Source: Phycisphaerales bacterium (GTDB lineage: Bacteria > Planctomycetota > Phycisphaerae > Phycisphaerales > UBA1924). Taken from it: 64,000 nucleotides of DNA. This document shows, piece by piece, positions 16,128 to 33,432 of this stretch. Numbering within the stretch: the first letter of the stretch is position 1; the number at the start of each line of letters is the position of its first letter. The position numbers and the translations under genes are program-made. Below the pieces are notes generated by a model that was not told the origin of the DNA, did no database searches, and worked only from the letters and a program-made list of their open reading frames with translations. Location of the stretch: contig JADJMV010000004.1 of assembly GCA_016709445.1 (NCBI GenBank), positions 1 through 64,000 of the forward strand. The letters are read 5' to 3'.

Positions 16128-17396
16128 TCACTCGAAGAGGTACTCACTCTCCAACCGCTGCGCCTTCCCATCCACGCACACCGCCGCGTACCCCCCCTTC
16201 AGGATGCATGCCGACCCATACGCCCCGTTCTTCCGCACCGCGTAGAAGGTCACGCTGAACCGCGGGCGTTTGTTCTCATCAAACATCCGCGGCTCATGGG
16301 TGCGGTCCACGATCCGCTTGCATGCTTCGAGACAGATGTCGGTGACGGAGCGGTCGGGGTCGCGGGCGAGGGCCTCCACGATCCAGAAGGAGCCGAGGGT
16401 GTGGATGACGCTCTCGCCGCGGCCGGTGGCGCCGGCGGAGCCGGCGGCGTTGTCGCAGTAGAGGCCGCAGCCGAGGAGGGGGGAGTCGCCGACGCGTCCG
16501 GGGAGCTTCCAGGCGAGGCCGCTGGTGGTGGTGCAGCAGCCGATGTCCTTGTCGCCATTGACGGCGGAGCAGTGGATGGTGCCGTAGGTGTGGGGGTTGC
16601 CGAAGGGGTCGAGGGTGAGGTGGGATCCGGGGAAGGGGGGCGGACGCACCTCCCCCGGCGCTCGAGCGATCCCCTCCGCGGGGCGAAGTGAGATTGGCGG
16701 AGGCGTCGGACTGGCGCCAGGGCTCGGGAAAGTTGAGGATCTGGTCGTTGTCGAGCCACTTGTCGTCGCGGTTGAGGTTGGCGCGCCAGTCGAGCCAGGC
16801 CTTGCGGCTCTCGGGGGTGGTGAGGTCTTCCTCTTTGAAGCCGACGCGGAGGGCGAACTTGAGGGCGCCCTCGCCGACGAGCAGCACGTGGTCGGTGCGC
16901 CGGAGCACCTCGAGGGCGACGCTGGCGGGGTTCTTGATGTTGCGGATGGCGGCGACAGCGCCGGCCTTGTGCATGGGGCCGTCCATGCAGGCCGAGTCGA
17001 GCTCGACGACGCCGTCCTCGTTGGGCAGGCCGCCGTAGCCGACCGACATGTCGGTGGGGTCGTCCTCGACGAGCTTGACGCCGCGGACGCAGGCCTCGAC
17101 GGGGCGGGCGCCCTTGGTGAGGAGTTCCCAGGCGAGTTCGACGGTCTTCATGCCGTTGCCGGAGGCGATGACGCAGGGGCCGCGGTGGGAGTCGCCGGGG
17201 CGGGGGGCGTGTTGGGGGGAGGGGTTGGAGGCGGGCTGAGAGGCGGAAGAGGAGCCCAGGCTGCGCCTGGGCCTCGGTTGGGGCCTCGGTTGGGGCCTCG
17301 GTTGGGGGGCATGGCTTGCGCTCCGGTCGCGGCGGCGGCTGTGACGGCGGCGGCGGCGAGGAAGTTGCGGCGGTCGATGGGGTCGGGGGTGGTCAT
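16128..17396 (-). CDS. N4-(beta-N-acetylglucosaminyl)-L-asparaginase (glycosylasparaginase), two frameshifts
   Basis: The enzyme cleaves the GlcNAc-asparagine bond and matures by autoproteolysis before a Thr. The N-terminus has a Tat-type signal (IDRRNFLAAAAVTAAAATGA). A shift between about 17175 and 17265 leads to IASGNGMKTVELAWELL, SVGYGGLPNEDG, LDSACMDG and HVLLVGEGALKFA. A second shift near 16640-16690 leads to HTYGTIHCSAV with the nucleophile Thr, then KLPGRVGDSPLLGCG, YCDNAAGSAGATGRGE and the C-terminus. All family landmarks are present, in three frames. A 45-base palindrome-like GC-rich stretch lies at the second shift. A 12-bp tandem repeat encodes NRGP repeats after the signal. The gene is probably intact in the organism. 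Confidence 0.8.
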
Positions 17397-17438
17397 GGGC
17401 GCAGAGTAAACCCGAGTACGGCGGGGGCAAAGGGGGGG

Positions 17439-17522
17439 GAGAGACGGAGAGACGGAGAGACGGACGGAGTGGGGAAGGCGGAGGGACAAAGGGACAGAGG
17501 GACAGAGGGACAAAGGGACAGA
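17439..17522 (+). repeat. Purine-rich 8-bp tandem repeats
   Basis: GAGAGACG is repeated three times at 17439-17462. GGGACAAA/GGGACAGA units are repeated five times at 17483-17522. They lie between the asparaginase start and the stop of the lipoprotein gene; the coding strand of both genes is the minus strand. Both units are 8 bp. Variable length between strains would be expected. Confidence 0.8.
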
Positions 17523-17549
17523 GGGATGGTGGGATGGAGCGGGGGAGGG

Positions 17550-18014
17550 TCAGGGTTTGGATTGGCCGCGGCGGAGGACGAGGGGGAGGTCGGTGTCGAA
17601 GCGCTCGCCGCCGAGGAGGCCGATGACGCCGGAGCGGGCGTATTGCGTGCGGAGGTGGAGCGTGGCGGGGGTATCGGTGGGCGGGAGCGGGGCGCTTTCG
17701 GCGACCGGGATGTTGATGCCGAAGAGCACGCTGGCGCCGGGGTCGATCTGGCGTTCGCCCTCCCACACACCCGTCGCGATGTCCGCTTCCGCGGCCTCGA
17801 TCGAGAGGTCGAAACGCCGGATCCACATCGGGGTGTCGGAGTTGTTGGCGGCGATGACCTCGAGGTCGACGCCCTTGTCCCAGAGCGTGGCCTTGCCGGC
17901 GAAGAGATCCGGGCGTGCGAAGTGCACGGGGTCGTTGCTGCAGCCGCCCAGGATGGCGGGGCCGGCGAGCGAGAGCAGGAGCAACGGCGCGAGGGTGGGG
18001 TATCCGGTGCGCAT
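17550..18014 (-). CDS. Hypothetical lipoprotein
   Basis: The 154-residue protein has a lipoprotein signal ending in the lipobox ILGGC (Cys near residue 25). The mature part is a single beta-rich domain: KGVDLEVIAANNSDTPMWIR and RFDLSIEAAEADIATGVWEG. The mention of an extra-cytoplasmic 'differing from bulk' strand pattern resembles LEA type 2/WHy-like beta-sandwich domains, but the match is weak. It starts at 18014 in front of the signal. It lies 82 bp from the divergent MBL-fold gene. Confidence 0.72.
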   Translation of the reverse strand: MRTGYPTLAPLLLLSLAGPAILGGCSNDPVHFARPDLFAGKATLWDKGVDLEVIAANNSDTPMWIRRFDLSIEAAEADIATGVWEGERQIDPGASVLFGINIPVAESAPLPPTDTPATLHLRTQYARSGVIGLLGGERFDTDLPLVLRRGQSKP

Positions 18015-18096
18015 GATGTCAGGGTATCAGAGGGGAATGCGGCCGCGGCCCCCCACCGGGGGCAGGGCTGGCCCCTTGCGGCCCCAATAATGCCCC

Positions 18097-19008
18097 ATGG
18101 CACGGAGGGGCGTGATCCGCAGGGCGACGGACAAGGCCAAGGGGGCGGTCCGCTTCGGCATGGACCGCGTGCCGTCGATGTTGCGGGACTCGGTGCGGGG
18201 CGACGGCGGGGCTGGGGCCCGCCAGGGCGACCTGCGCGGGGCGGGTGGGGTCGCCTTCGGCGCGGCGTGGCTGGGGCACGGGGGGGTGCTGCTGCGCCAG
18301 GGGGGGATGACGATCTTGGTGGATCCGGTGCTGAGCCACAGGATCGGGCCGCGGATCGGGGGGAGGACGATCGGGCCGGGGCGGCTGAGCCCGGCGCCGC
18401 TGGGGGTGGATGGCCTGCCGCGGGTGGACCTGGTGCTGATCACGCACGCGCACTTCGACCATCTGGACAAGCCGACGCTGGAGCGGCTCGCGGGGCATGG
18501 GACGACGGTGGTCACTTCACGGCGCACGCGCCGATTGATCCCGCGGGGGTTCGCGTCGGTGGTCGAGCTGCACTGGGACGGGGTGGTAGAGGTGGGCGGG
18601 GTGCGCGTGAGCGCGCTGCGGCCGGAGCACTGGGGCGGACGCACGGCGATCGATGTGGTGCGGGGGTGCAACAGCTACCTGATCGAGAGCGACGACCAGC
18701 GGACGCTGGCGCCGGGGGATACGGCCGAGACCGGCGAGTTCGAGAGCGTGGGGCCGGTCGATCTGGCGGCGTTCGGGATCGGCGCGTACGAGCCGAGCGA
18801 GCACCACCACGCGACGCCGGAGCAGGTGTGGCGGATGTTCATGGGGATGCCGGGCGCGCGGCTGCTCCCGGTGCACCACTCGACGTTCGAGATCTCGGGC
18901 GAGCATGTGGACGAGCCGATGGCGAGGCTGCTGGCCGCGGCGGGGGAGGAGGCGGAGCGGGTGGTGCGGGTCGGGCCGGGGGAGCTGTGGATCGCTCCGG
19001 GCAGGTAG
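18097..19008 (+). CDS. MBL-fold metal-dependent hydrolase
   Basis: The 303-residue protein has the metallo-beta-lactamase fold: AAWLGHGGVLLR, ILVDPVLS, then the metal motif THAHFDHLD (about residues 115-123), a further metal-binding segment LRPEHWGG, and PVHHSTFE late in the protein. The pattern is like that of UlaG and NAPE-PLD-type hydrolases. The expected GDTG-type motif reads PGDTAETG. The N-terminal 50 residues are basic and not part of the core fold. The substrate is unknown; it could be a phosphodiester or lactone. Start ATG 18097 is the first in frame. Confidence 0.85.
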   Translation: MARRGVIRRATDKAKGAVRFGMDRVPSMLRDSVRGDGGAGARQGDLRGAGGVAFGAAWLGHGGVLLRQGGMTILVDPVLSHRIGPRIGGRTIGPGRLSPAPLGVDGLPRVDLVLITHAHFDHLDKPTLERLAGHGTTVVTSRRTRRLIPRGFASVVELHWDGVVEVGGVRVSALRPEHWGGRTAIDVVRGCNSYLIESDDQRTLAPGDTAETGEFESVGPVDLAAFGIGAYEPSEHHHATPEQVWRMFMGMPGARLLPVHHSTFEISGEHVDEPMARLLAAAGEEAERVVRVGPGELWIAPGR

Positions 19009-19226
19009 CGGAGTCGAACGCAGAGGCCGCGGAGGGGACGCGGAGGGCGCGAAGGAAGGCAGTTTGAACGCGAAGGGCGCGAAGCTCGCGAAGTTCAACG
19101 TGCGGACGCCATGCGCCCGCCACTTCTTCGAGAACTTTGCGAAGTTCGCGTTGCCCGGTTTCTTGGCCGTCCGTGCCCGGCTCTGCGTGCTCTGCGTTCC
19201 TGCCTCTGCGAACTCCGCGTTCCGCC
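19009..19226. repeat. Degenerate inverted repeat of GCGAAG/CGCGGAG units
   Basis: The 218-bp gap between the convergent MBL and esterase genes consists of GCGCGAAG and GCGGAG units on one side and their complements (CTTTGCG, CTCCGCG, CTCTGCG) on the other. It reads as a long, imperfect hairpin. No gene is supported. It can serve as a transcription barrier; similar low-complexity spacers are common in planctomycete genomes (general knowledge, not checked here). Confidence 0.5.
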
Positions 19227-21194
19227 TTATGGTTGCGTGACGCGCTTCCAGTCGTCGGTGCGGAAGGGGCTGGCGGGGAGGCCGGCGGCATTGAAGAGGT
19301 TGGGCTCGTCGTTGTCGTCCCAGCCGTAGCGGGCGGCGACGGGCTTGGTGACGCCGTAGGCGGTGAGGGTGACCTTGTCGCCGTCGATGATGGCGCCGGC
19401 GGCGTGCCAGACTTGGTCGTCTCCGGCGATCTCGAAGCCCTTGGCGACCCCGCCGCGGGAGTTGAGACCCTCGGCGTGATCGAAGTGGACGACGAGGTTG
19501 TCGCCGCTGGTCTCAAGGCTCTTGTAGAGCGGGCCTGAGTATTCGAATCCGGTCTTGCCGTAGGTCTTGGCGAGGGCCCAGAGCGCGAGCCGCTTGCCGA
19601 CGTCCTGCTTGTCGTTGGGGTGGATATCGCGGGGGTTGCCGATGTCCATGGTGACGGCCATGCCGGTGTTGGCCAGGCCGAGGGTGAGGAGCTGGGCCTC
19701 GCGCAGTTCGGCGGTCTCACCCTGATCGCCGCCGTAGGTGAAGGGCGCGATCTGCACGAAGTAGAAGGGGAAGTCGCTCCCCCACTTCTTCCGCCAGTCG
19801 GTGATCATGGCGGGGAAGAGCGTGCGATACTCGTACGCAATGCCGCGGTTGGACTCGCCCTGGTACCAGATCGCGCCGCGGATGGCGAAGGGCTGGATCG
19901 GGGCGATCATGCCGTTGTAGAGCGAGGAGGGCGTGCCGGCGTTCATGCCGCGGCGCTGTGGTTGGGGCGGGATGCCCGCGGCGCTGGAGCCGATCTTGTA
20001 CTTCCAATCGCCGGCGAGGCTGACGTGCGGTTGATCGCCGTGGCCCTTGGGCGCGAGGTACATCTCGGGCGCGCTGCCGTGCATGCCGCCGTCGCCGCCG
20101 GTGTCCACCACATTGACGGCGATCACGGCCTTGCCGGCCTTCACGAGGTTGGCGGGGACGGTGTAGTGGCGGGGCGTGCTCCAGCCCTCGGTCTCGCCGA
20201 CCTTGACGCCGTTGAAGAAGGTCGTGTCGTTGTCGTCGATCGGCCCGAGTTCGAGCGCAAGCTCTTTGCCCGCCCAGTCGGCGGGGATGTCGATGGTCTT
20301 CCGGCACCAGACGGTGCCGTCGAAGCTGGCCAGGTCGGGCGAACTCCAGTTGGCGGGCTGGGCCACCGTCTGCCAGTCAGAGTCGTTGGACTCAGGCTTG
20401 GTCCAGACACGGGCCTCGGCCGTCTCGTACTTGGCCTTCCACGCGGCGAGCGCGTCCTGGTATTCCCGTTCGAGGGCCTGCGGGTCGTCGCGGAGCAGAC
20501 GCATGAGTTCGAGGCCACCGGCGAAGCGGGGGAAGGCCGCGAGACCTTCGGCGCTCGTCCATGCCTCGGCGGGCGTACCGCCCCAGTCGCTGTCGACGAG
20601 GCCGACCGGCACGTTGAGCTGTGATTGGACCTCGCGGCCGAAGAAGTAGGCCGTGGCGGAGAAGTCGCCCACGGTCTTGGGCGAACAGAGGACCCACTGA
20701 CCCCGGCAGTCGGACTGCGGCGCGGGAGCGATCGCGTTTTCGACGGTGAAGAGGCGGATCTGAGGGTGGTCGCCCTCGGCGACTTCCTTCTGCCAGTCGA
20801 CGGCGCCGCGGTAGCCGCCGCCGTGGTCGCCGACGGGCATCTCCATGTTGGATTGGCCGGAGGCGAGCCAGACCTCGCCGACGAGGACGTTGGAGAGCGT
20901 GAGCGTGTTGTTGCCCTTGACCGTGATGGTGTAGGCGCCGCCGGCCTTGGGCGTCGAGAGCTTGGTGCGCCACGCGCCGTCGGGGCCTGCCGTGGCTTCG
21001 GCGGGCTTGGCGCCGGGCCAGTCGGCGGTGATGGTGACCTTCTCGCCGGGGTCGGCCCAGCCCCAGATCGGGGCGGCGGTCTCGGCTTGGATCACCATGT
21101 TGGTGCCGATGATGGCGGGGAGCTTGACATCGGCGAGGGCGAACGGCGCGGCGGCCGCGAAGATGAGGCTCGCGGCGGTGACGGTGCGGGTCAT
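19227..21194 (-). CDS. Secreted sialate O-acetylesterase family protein
   Basis: The 655-residue protein removes acetyl groups from sugars such as sialic acid or other acylated polysaccharides. It has a signal peptide (AAAAPFALADVKLP), an N-terminal Ig-like beta domain (about residues 25-110), the SGNH-type motif WLASGQSNMEMP carrying the catalytic Ser, a carbohydrate-binding jelly-roll insert (about 275-390), and the catalytic Asp/His pair in NPRDIHPNDK. The length is normal for the family. The start at 21194 lies just after GGAGA (spacing about 9). It stands alone between convergent and unrelated genes. The natural polymer is not known. Confidence 0.9.
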   Translation of the reverse strand: MTRTVTAASLIFAAAAPFALADVKLPAIIGTNMVIQAETAAPIWGWADPGEKVTITADWPGAKPAEATAGPDGAWRTKLSTPKAGGAYTITVKGNNTLTLSNVLVGEVWLASGQSNMEMPVGDHGGGYRGAVDWQKEVAEGDHPQIRLFTVENAIAPAPQSDCRGQWVLCSPKTVGDFSATAYFFGREVQSQLNVPVGLVDSDWGGTPAEAWTSAEGLAAFPRFAGGLELMRLLRDDPQALEREYQDALAAWKAKYETAEARVWTKPESNDSDWQTVAQPANWSSPDLASFDGTVWCRKTIDIPADWAGKELALELGPIDDNDTTFFNGVKVGETEGWSTPRHYTVPANLVKAGKAVIAVNVVDTGGDGGMHGSAPEMYLAPKGHGDQPHVSLAGDWKYKIGSSAAGIPPQPQRRGMNAGTPSSLYNGMIAPIQPFAIRGAIWYQGESNRGIAYEYRTLFPAMITDWRKKWGSDFPFYFVQIAPFTYGGDQGETAELREAQLLTLGLANTGMAVTMDIGNPRDIHPNDKQDVGKRLALWALAKTYGKTGFEYSGPLYKSLETSGDNLVVHFDHAEGLNSRGGVAKGFEIAGDDQVWHAAGAIIDGDKVTLTAYGVTKPVAARYGWDDNDEPNLFNAAGLPASPFRTDDWKRVTQP

Positions 21195-21258
21195 GGGTGG
21201 ATCTCCTCGTTGGACGTCGGTCAGCCTACCGCGCGGGCGTCGTGCCCGCTGATCGGCA

Positions 21259-21519
21259 TCAGGCGAGCTTGGCGACGAGATGTGCAAGGCCGGTGACATC
21301 CCGCTTGGCCAGGACCGTGCGGACGTTGGCGTCGCTGGCCGAGGTCTTGGCGAGGGCGGTCTCGACCCGCTTCCAGATGCGGTCGGCGGCCTTGCCCTCG
21401 GCGAGGTAGAGCTCGGAGACGGCTTCCTGGAGCTTCTGGATGCTGATGGTGTCGAGGTGCTCGTAGTAGCGGTTGACGATCTTGCGCTGGGTGCTGGAGA
21501 GGTCGGGTCGCTTGGCCAT
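21259..21519 (-). CDS. Conserved small hypothetical protein
   Basis: The 86-residue protein begins MAKRPDLSSTQRKIVNRYYE and has helical, amphipathic sequence (LQEAVSELYLAEGKAADRIW) with many basic residues, consistent with a small helical bundle. The start is preceded by GAGCGAGACCAC, with a weak ribosome site. I recognise no family, but the composition is normal for a protein and no overlapping frame is better. It may be cotranscribed with nothing: the esterase begins 65 bp downstream. Confidence 0.6.
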   Translation of the reverse strand: MAKRPDLSSTQRKIVNRYYEHLDTISIQKLQEAVSELYLAEGKAADRIWKRVETALAKTSASDANVRTVLAKRDVTGLAHLVAKLA

Positions 21520-21890
21520 GTGGTCTCGCTCGGTGATCGGGGGGTGGTCGGGGCGGCGGCGGGACGATTGCCCCCGGGATTGCGACAGGAGCGTACGCGC
21601 GCGCATCTGGGTGGGTGCGGGGCGGGCTCGGGCGGGCAATAGGCCCGATCGGGCGCCGTTGGAGATGGAGAGCACCCGCGCGGGCGCAGGGAGCGAGAGC
21701 GGTGGAACGGCGACGGATTGAACTCGGGCTGCGAATGCTTGGGGGAGCGGCCCTGTCGGTGGTGTTCGTCGTGGTTCGGCTGGCGCCGTTCTCTGAGGGG
21801 GGCACAGGGGGAGAGCCGGTCTCGCTGCAGGAGCGCGTGATGGCCGGCGTCACGGGATTGCTCGGCGCGGCGCGCGAGGGTGCGCTGCGG
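21520..21890. other. Intergenic region, no gene supported
   Basis: The 371-bp gap between the small hypothetical gene and the end of the sulfotransferase gene (both minus strand) contains a plus-strand reading with a hydrophobic segment (MLGGAALSVVFVVVRLAPF), but it runs on into the antisense of the sulfotransferase gene and lacks a ribosome site. I do not call it a gene. No clear terminator was found. Confidence 0.4.
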
Positions 21891-23399
21891 TCAGTGGGCC
21901 ACCCCGAGCCGGTCGAATTCGCGGATCAGGGGCTCGAGGTGGGACCGGTAGTGGCCAGCGCGGCCGACGGAGGAGTTGTAGAGCCGCTGGGCCACCTGAT
22001 CGGTGCTGGCCGTCCTGGCGGCGCCGGAGGCCTCGTGGAACCGCAGGCACGCCTCGTCGAATGGCATCCCGACGAACTCCAGCAGGCGGCGCGTCTCGCC
22101 CTCGGGATCGGCGACAAGCCGCTCGTAGTGCAGCGGGAGGATCGGCAGATCGAGGGTGCTGCACCAGTGGGCCGTGAGACGCTCACAGTCATGCAAGTAC
22201 CGGGCGAGGGTCGGGAGATCGGCGCAGTAGCTGTTGTCGTTGAACCCCTGCATGAAACACGACAGGCAGGTGTCGAGCGGATGGCGTCGGCACCAGACCA
22301 CTCTCACTCCCTGCAGTGCCAGGCTCACGACGCCCAGCAGCTTGTGATTTGCCGGCATCTTGTCGGTGAGGAACTCGGCGCTGCCTCGGACCCGTTCGGA
22401 GAGCGCCGCATACCCCCGGCCGAGGCGTTCGACCTCCGCGGCGGTGAGGCGGGACCGATCTACCACCAGGCCGAAGGGCCTCGCGGATTCTGGGTCGAGC
22501 GGCGTGGCGAGGTCTCGCAGCCACGAGAGTTCTCCGCCCGCCTGACACTGCGGATGCGCTCCCAGGATCTGCTCGATCAGCGTGGTGCCGCTCCGGCGCA
22601 TCCCGACGATCAGCACGCTGCGGCTTCCGAGGACTGGATCGGCGCGAGGGGTGCGCTCTAGCGCCTCGCGTGTCCACTCTTCCAGGATGCGATCAACCAG
22701 CGCCGCATGGCGATCCATGTCGAACGTGCGACGCTCGAGGGCGTTGGCCTGCGTGAAGGCGTCGAACGCGTGGTCGAACTCACCGAGCGAATCGAGCACG
22801 TGGCCGAGTTCGAAGAGCACCTGCTGCCGCCCCGAGGGCGGCTGGTCGGTGCGTTGCGATGCCTCACGCAGCGAGGCGACTGCTTCTCCCGGCCGGCCCA
22901 ACAGCCGGCAGACCCGCCCGTACTGCGCGATCAGCCCCGGTCGGTCGGCGCCGCGAGCGAGCGCCTCGGCCAGCACCTGGTGGGCCGCGTCGGGCCGGCG
23001 GGTCGTGACAAGCAGCTCGGCGAGGTTGGATGTCACGATCTGGGCTGCGGGGTGCCTGGAGTGGCAGTCGAGGAGGAGGTCGAGAGCGGCGTCGAGTTCA
23101 CCCCTACCCCGGTGGATCAGTGCCAGCGTCACGGTCCATTGCGGCGGGGGCGATGGTTGGGTCCGGAGCGCGGCGCGGATGTCGGACTCGGCCTCGTCGT
23201 ATCGGCGCAGACGTACTCGCGCCGAGGCCCGGGCCGCCAGGGCGGGGGCCAGGCCGGGCGCGATCGCGAGCGCCTGATCGGCCAAGGCCTCTGCCCGTTC
23301 GGGCTGCCCGGCGCCCAGGGCCTGGAGCGCGGCCTCACCGAGGGCGTTCAGCCGCAGATCCGAGGGGCTCGCGGCGTGCTTGGGGGGTCGCTTGGGCAC
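21891..23399 (-). CDS. TPR-containing sulfotransferase
   Basis: The 502-residue protein has TPR repeats in its N-terminal half (about residues 15-235, e.g. ERAEALADQALAIAPG, LDSLGEFDHAFDAFTQANAL). A C-terminal PAPS-dependent sulfotransferase domain follows. SVLIVGMRRSGTTLIEQIL is the 5'-phosphosulfate-binding loop, and VWCRRHPLDTCLSCFMQGF is the 3'-phosphate site. The substrate may be a protein Tyr or a glycan. TPR-sulfotransferases are frequent in planctomycetes and cyanobacteria. It converges on nothing; the rpoC terminator lies just upstream. The start at 23399 gives the full TPR series. Confidence 0.9.
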   Translation of the reverse strand: MPKRPPKHAASPSDLRLNALGEAALQALGAGQPERAEALADQALAIAPGLAPALAARASARVRLRRYDEAESDIRAALRTQPSPPPQWTVTLALIHRGRGELDAALDLLLDCHSRHPAAQIVTSNLAELLVTTRRPDAAHQVLAEALARGADRPGLIAQYGRVCRLLGRPGEAVASLREASQRTDQPPSGRQQVLFELGHVLDSLGEFDHAFDAFTQANALERRTFDMDRHAALVDRILEEWTREALERTPRADPVLGSRSVLIVGMRRSGTTLIEQILGAHPQCQAGGELSWLRDLATPLDPESARPFGLVVDRSRLTAAEVERLGRGYAALSERVRGSAEFLTDKMPANHKLLGVVSLALQGVRVVWCRRHPLDTCLSCFMQGFNDNSYCADLPTLARYLHDCERLTAHWCSTLDLPILPLHYERLVADPEGETRRLLEFVGMPFDEACLRFHEASGAARTASTDQVAQRLYNSSVGRAGHYRSHLEPLIREFDRLGVAH

Positions 23400-23443
23400 C
23401 GGCGGGATCTCACGCGTGGGGGTGGCTGGTTTCCAAAAGGATA

Positions 23444-23472
23444 GCGGCCGGCCGATCGAATCGGCCGGCCGC
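23444..23472 (-). terminator. Intrinsic terminator of the rplK-rpoC operon
   Basis: GCGGCCGGCCGAT and its complement form a perfect 13-bp stem with a 3-nt loop, 21 bp after the rpoC stop. On the minus strand it is followed by TATCCTTTTGG, a T-rich stretch. This is the best terminator in the window. Confidence 0.85.
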
Positions 23473-23493
23473 GGGGGTGCGGGGCGGGGCGGG

Positions 23494-27987
<4,494 letters not shown>

Positions 27988-28110
27988 GGGCGTCAATCCC
28001 CGGTCTGTGATGCTGTCATGACGAACCAATCAAGAGGATCGCGAGACGCTTCTCTCGCCTTCGGGTCGGGGCGCGTGATCCTCCGCCGCGCCGGCCCTTC
28101 GGCGTTCCGG

Positions 28111-32028
<3,918 letters not shown>

Positions 32029-32168
32029 CAGCTTCCTCGCGATGATGCAACATCCCCGGCGTTCGGACGTGGGAGACGTCCGGACCCGTCACAGCTTGTC
32101 GATTACGCAGCAATCACCCGCATCCCGGAACAGGCTTTCACCCCAAGTTGGCCCGTCTCGAACCGATG

Positions 32169-32198
32169 AGTCTAGCCGGTACGAACGCCGGCCGCCAA
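32169..32198 (-). promoter_or_regulatory. Possible promoter in front of rpoB
   Basis: On the minus strand, TTGGCG (32193-32198) and TAGACT (32169-32174) are separated by 18 bp, about 140 bp before the rpoB start. It could provide extra transcription of rpoBC downstream of the attenuator-like hairpin. The match to the sigma-70 consensus is moderate only. Confidence 0.3.
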
Positions 32199-32242
32199 GC
32201 GCGGGCTTGCGAAATCTTCTTCTGGGGATCACACCAGAATGA

Positions 32243-32269
32243 GGGCCCGGGGTTTACAGCCCCGGGCCC
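32243..32269 (-). terminator. Attenuator-like hairpin between rplL and rpoB
   Basis: GGGCCCGGGG and CCCCGGGCCC form a perfect 10-bp stem with a 7-nt loop in the 288-bp gap between rplL and rpoB. No T-tract follows on the minus strand, so it is more likely a partial terminator or a processing site than a full stop. Partial termination at this location is known in E. coli. Confidence 0.6.
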
Positions 32270-32316
32270 CATGGTTTGCAGCCCATTGAAACCAGGGAAA
32301 ATACCTGATTTTTTGG

Positions 32317-32709
32317 TTACTTGAGCTCGACCTCGGCACCGGCCTCCTTGAGGGAGGCGGCCAGCTTGTCGGCCTCTTCCTTGCCGAGGCCTTCCTTGAT
32401 CGCCTTCGGCGCGGCGTCGACCAGGTCCTTGGCCTCCTTGAGGCCCAGGCCGGTGACCTCGCGGACCACCTTGATGACCTTGATCTTCTCGGCGCCGGGG
32501 CTCTTGAGGACGACGTCGAAGGAGGTCTTCTCCTCCGCGACCGGGGCGGCCGCGGCGGGCCCGGCCATCATCACGGCGCCGCCCGCGGCGGGCTCGATGC
32601 CGTAGGTCTCCTTCAGGTAGTCGCCGAGGTCGACGGCCTCCTTCAGGGTGAGACCGGCGAGCTTGTCGCCGAGATCGGAAATCTTCGCTTCAAAGGTCTT
32701 GTCGGACAT
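32317..32709 (-). CDS. rplL: 50S ribosomal protein L7/L12
   Basis: The 130-residue stalk protein of the large ribosomal subunit recruits translation GTPases. The N-terminal dimerisation domain (KISDLGDKLAGLTLKEAVDL) is followed by an Ala/Pro hinge (GPAAAAPVAEE). The C-terminal domain has KTSFDVVLKS, KIKVIKVVREVTGLGLKEAK and GAEVELK. The start at 32709 follows GAGGT (about 8 nt away). It lies 157 bp downstream of rplJ and upstream of the rplL-rpoB hairpin. Confidence 0.97.
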   Translation of the reverse strand: MSDKTFEAKISDLGDKLAGLTLKEAVDLGDYLKETYGIEPAAGGAVMMAGPAAAAPVAEEKTSFDVVLKSPGAEKIKVIKVVREVTGLGLKEAKDLVDAAPKAIKEGLGKEEADKLAASLKEAGAEVELK

Positions 32710-32866
32710 GGTGTACCTCGTGAATCTACGACCCCGGCAAGGGGTCCTGCTTCTCACCCGAGAGGGGCCGAACCATTCGGCGCTTTAACCCCTGTGGGGG
32801 CCAGTCGGACGACGATGCTCAATGTGCCCCGGGGCGAATCCCCCTGGCGCTCAAACGGCCGCGGTC

Positions 32867-33412
32867 TCAGCCGACCTTGGCGATGGCCTCGCCCTTCTCG
32901 AGCTTGTCCTCGATGGTCTTGACGAGGCTGGCGACCTTCTTGCCCGGCCCGAGCACGCTGGAGACCAGCTTGCGGGCGGGGCTGAGGATGATCGCGACGG
33001 TCTGGCTGAGAGCCTCCTCGCGGGTCGGGTACTTGCTCAGCGCGGTGACGCCGTCCTCGCCCTCGAAGAGCTTGCCGTCCAGGACGGCGCCCTTGAGTTC
33101 GATCCCGGGGAACGTCTTGACGAGCGCGACGAGTTCGCGGGCGACCTCGACGACCGACGCCCCGCCGTAGGCCAGGGCGCTGGGCCCCGCGAGCACGGGG
33201 GCCAGCGCGTCGAGCGCGCCGTCCGCAAACTGCCGCTTCATCAGCGCGTTTCGGACGATGGTGACCCGGATGTCCTTCTTGCGAAGGTCGGCGCGGATCT
33301 TGTTGGTATCGTTCGAGCTGATCCCGCGGATGCTGATCACCGCGACGTCGGACTCCTCGCCGAACTTGGCGACATAGTCCCGGAGGATCATGTTCTTGAC
33401 GGTCTTCGACAT
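32867..33412 (-). CDS. rplJ: 50S ribosomal protein L10
   Basis: The 181-residue protein forms the base of the L7/L12 stalk. It starts MSKTVKNMILRDYVAKFG and has RGISSNDTNKIRADLRKK and VRNALMKRQF in the rRNA-binding domain, and a C-terminal helix (SLVKTIEDKLEKGEAIAKVG) that binds L7/L12 dimers. Only 20 bp separate it from rplA, so the usual long L10-binding autoregulatory leader is not present at this position; if L10 autoregulation exists it must use another site. The ribosome site is GGAGGA. Confidence 0.96.
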   Translation of the reverse strand: MSKTVKNMILRDYVAKFGEESDVAVISIRGISSNDTNKIRADLRKKDIRVTIVRNALMKRQFADGALDALAPVLAGPSALAYGGASVVEVARELVALVKTFPGIELKGAVLDGKLFEGEDGVTALSKYPTREEALSQTVAIILSPARKLVSSVLGPGKKVASLVKTIEDKLEKGEAIAKVG

Positions 33413-33432
33413 GGGTCTTCCTCCTGGTCGCG

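Noticed and set aside
17439..17522. CRISPR-like array
   Set aside because: The 8-bp units are head to tail without spacers; no cas gene is present.
21615..22661. 348-codon plus-strand frame with a hydrophobic start
   Set aside because: Mostly antisense to the sulfotransferase gene; no ribosome site or domain.
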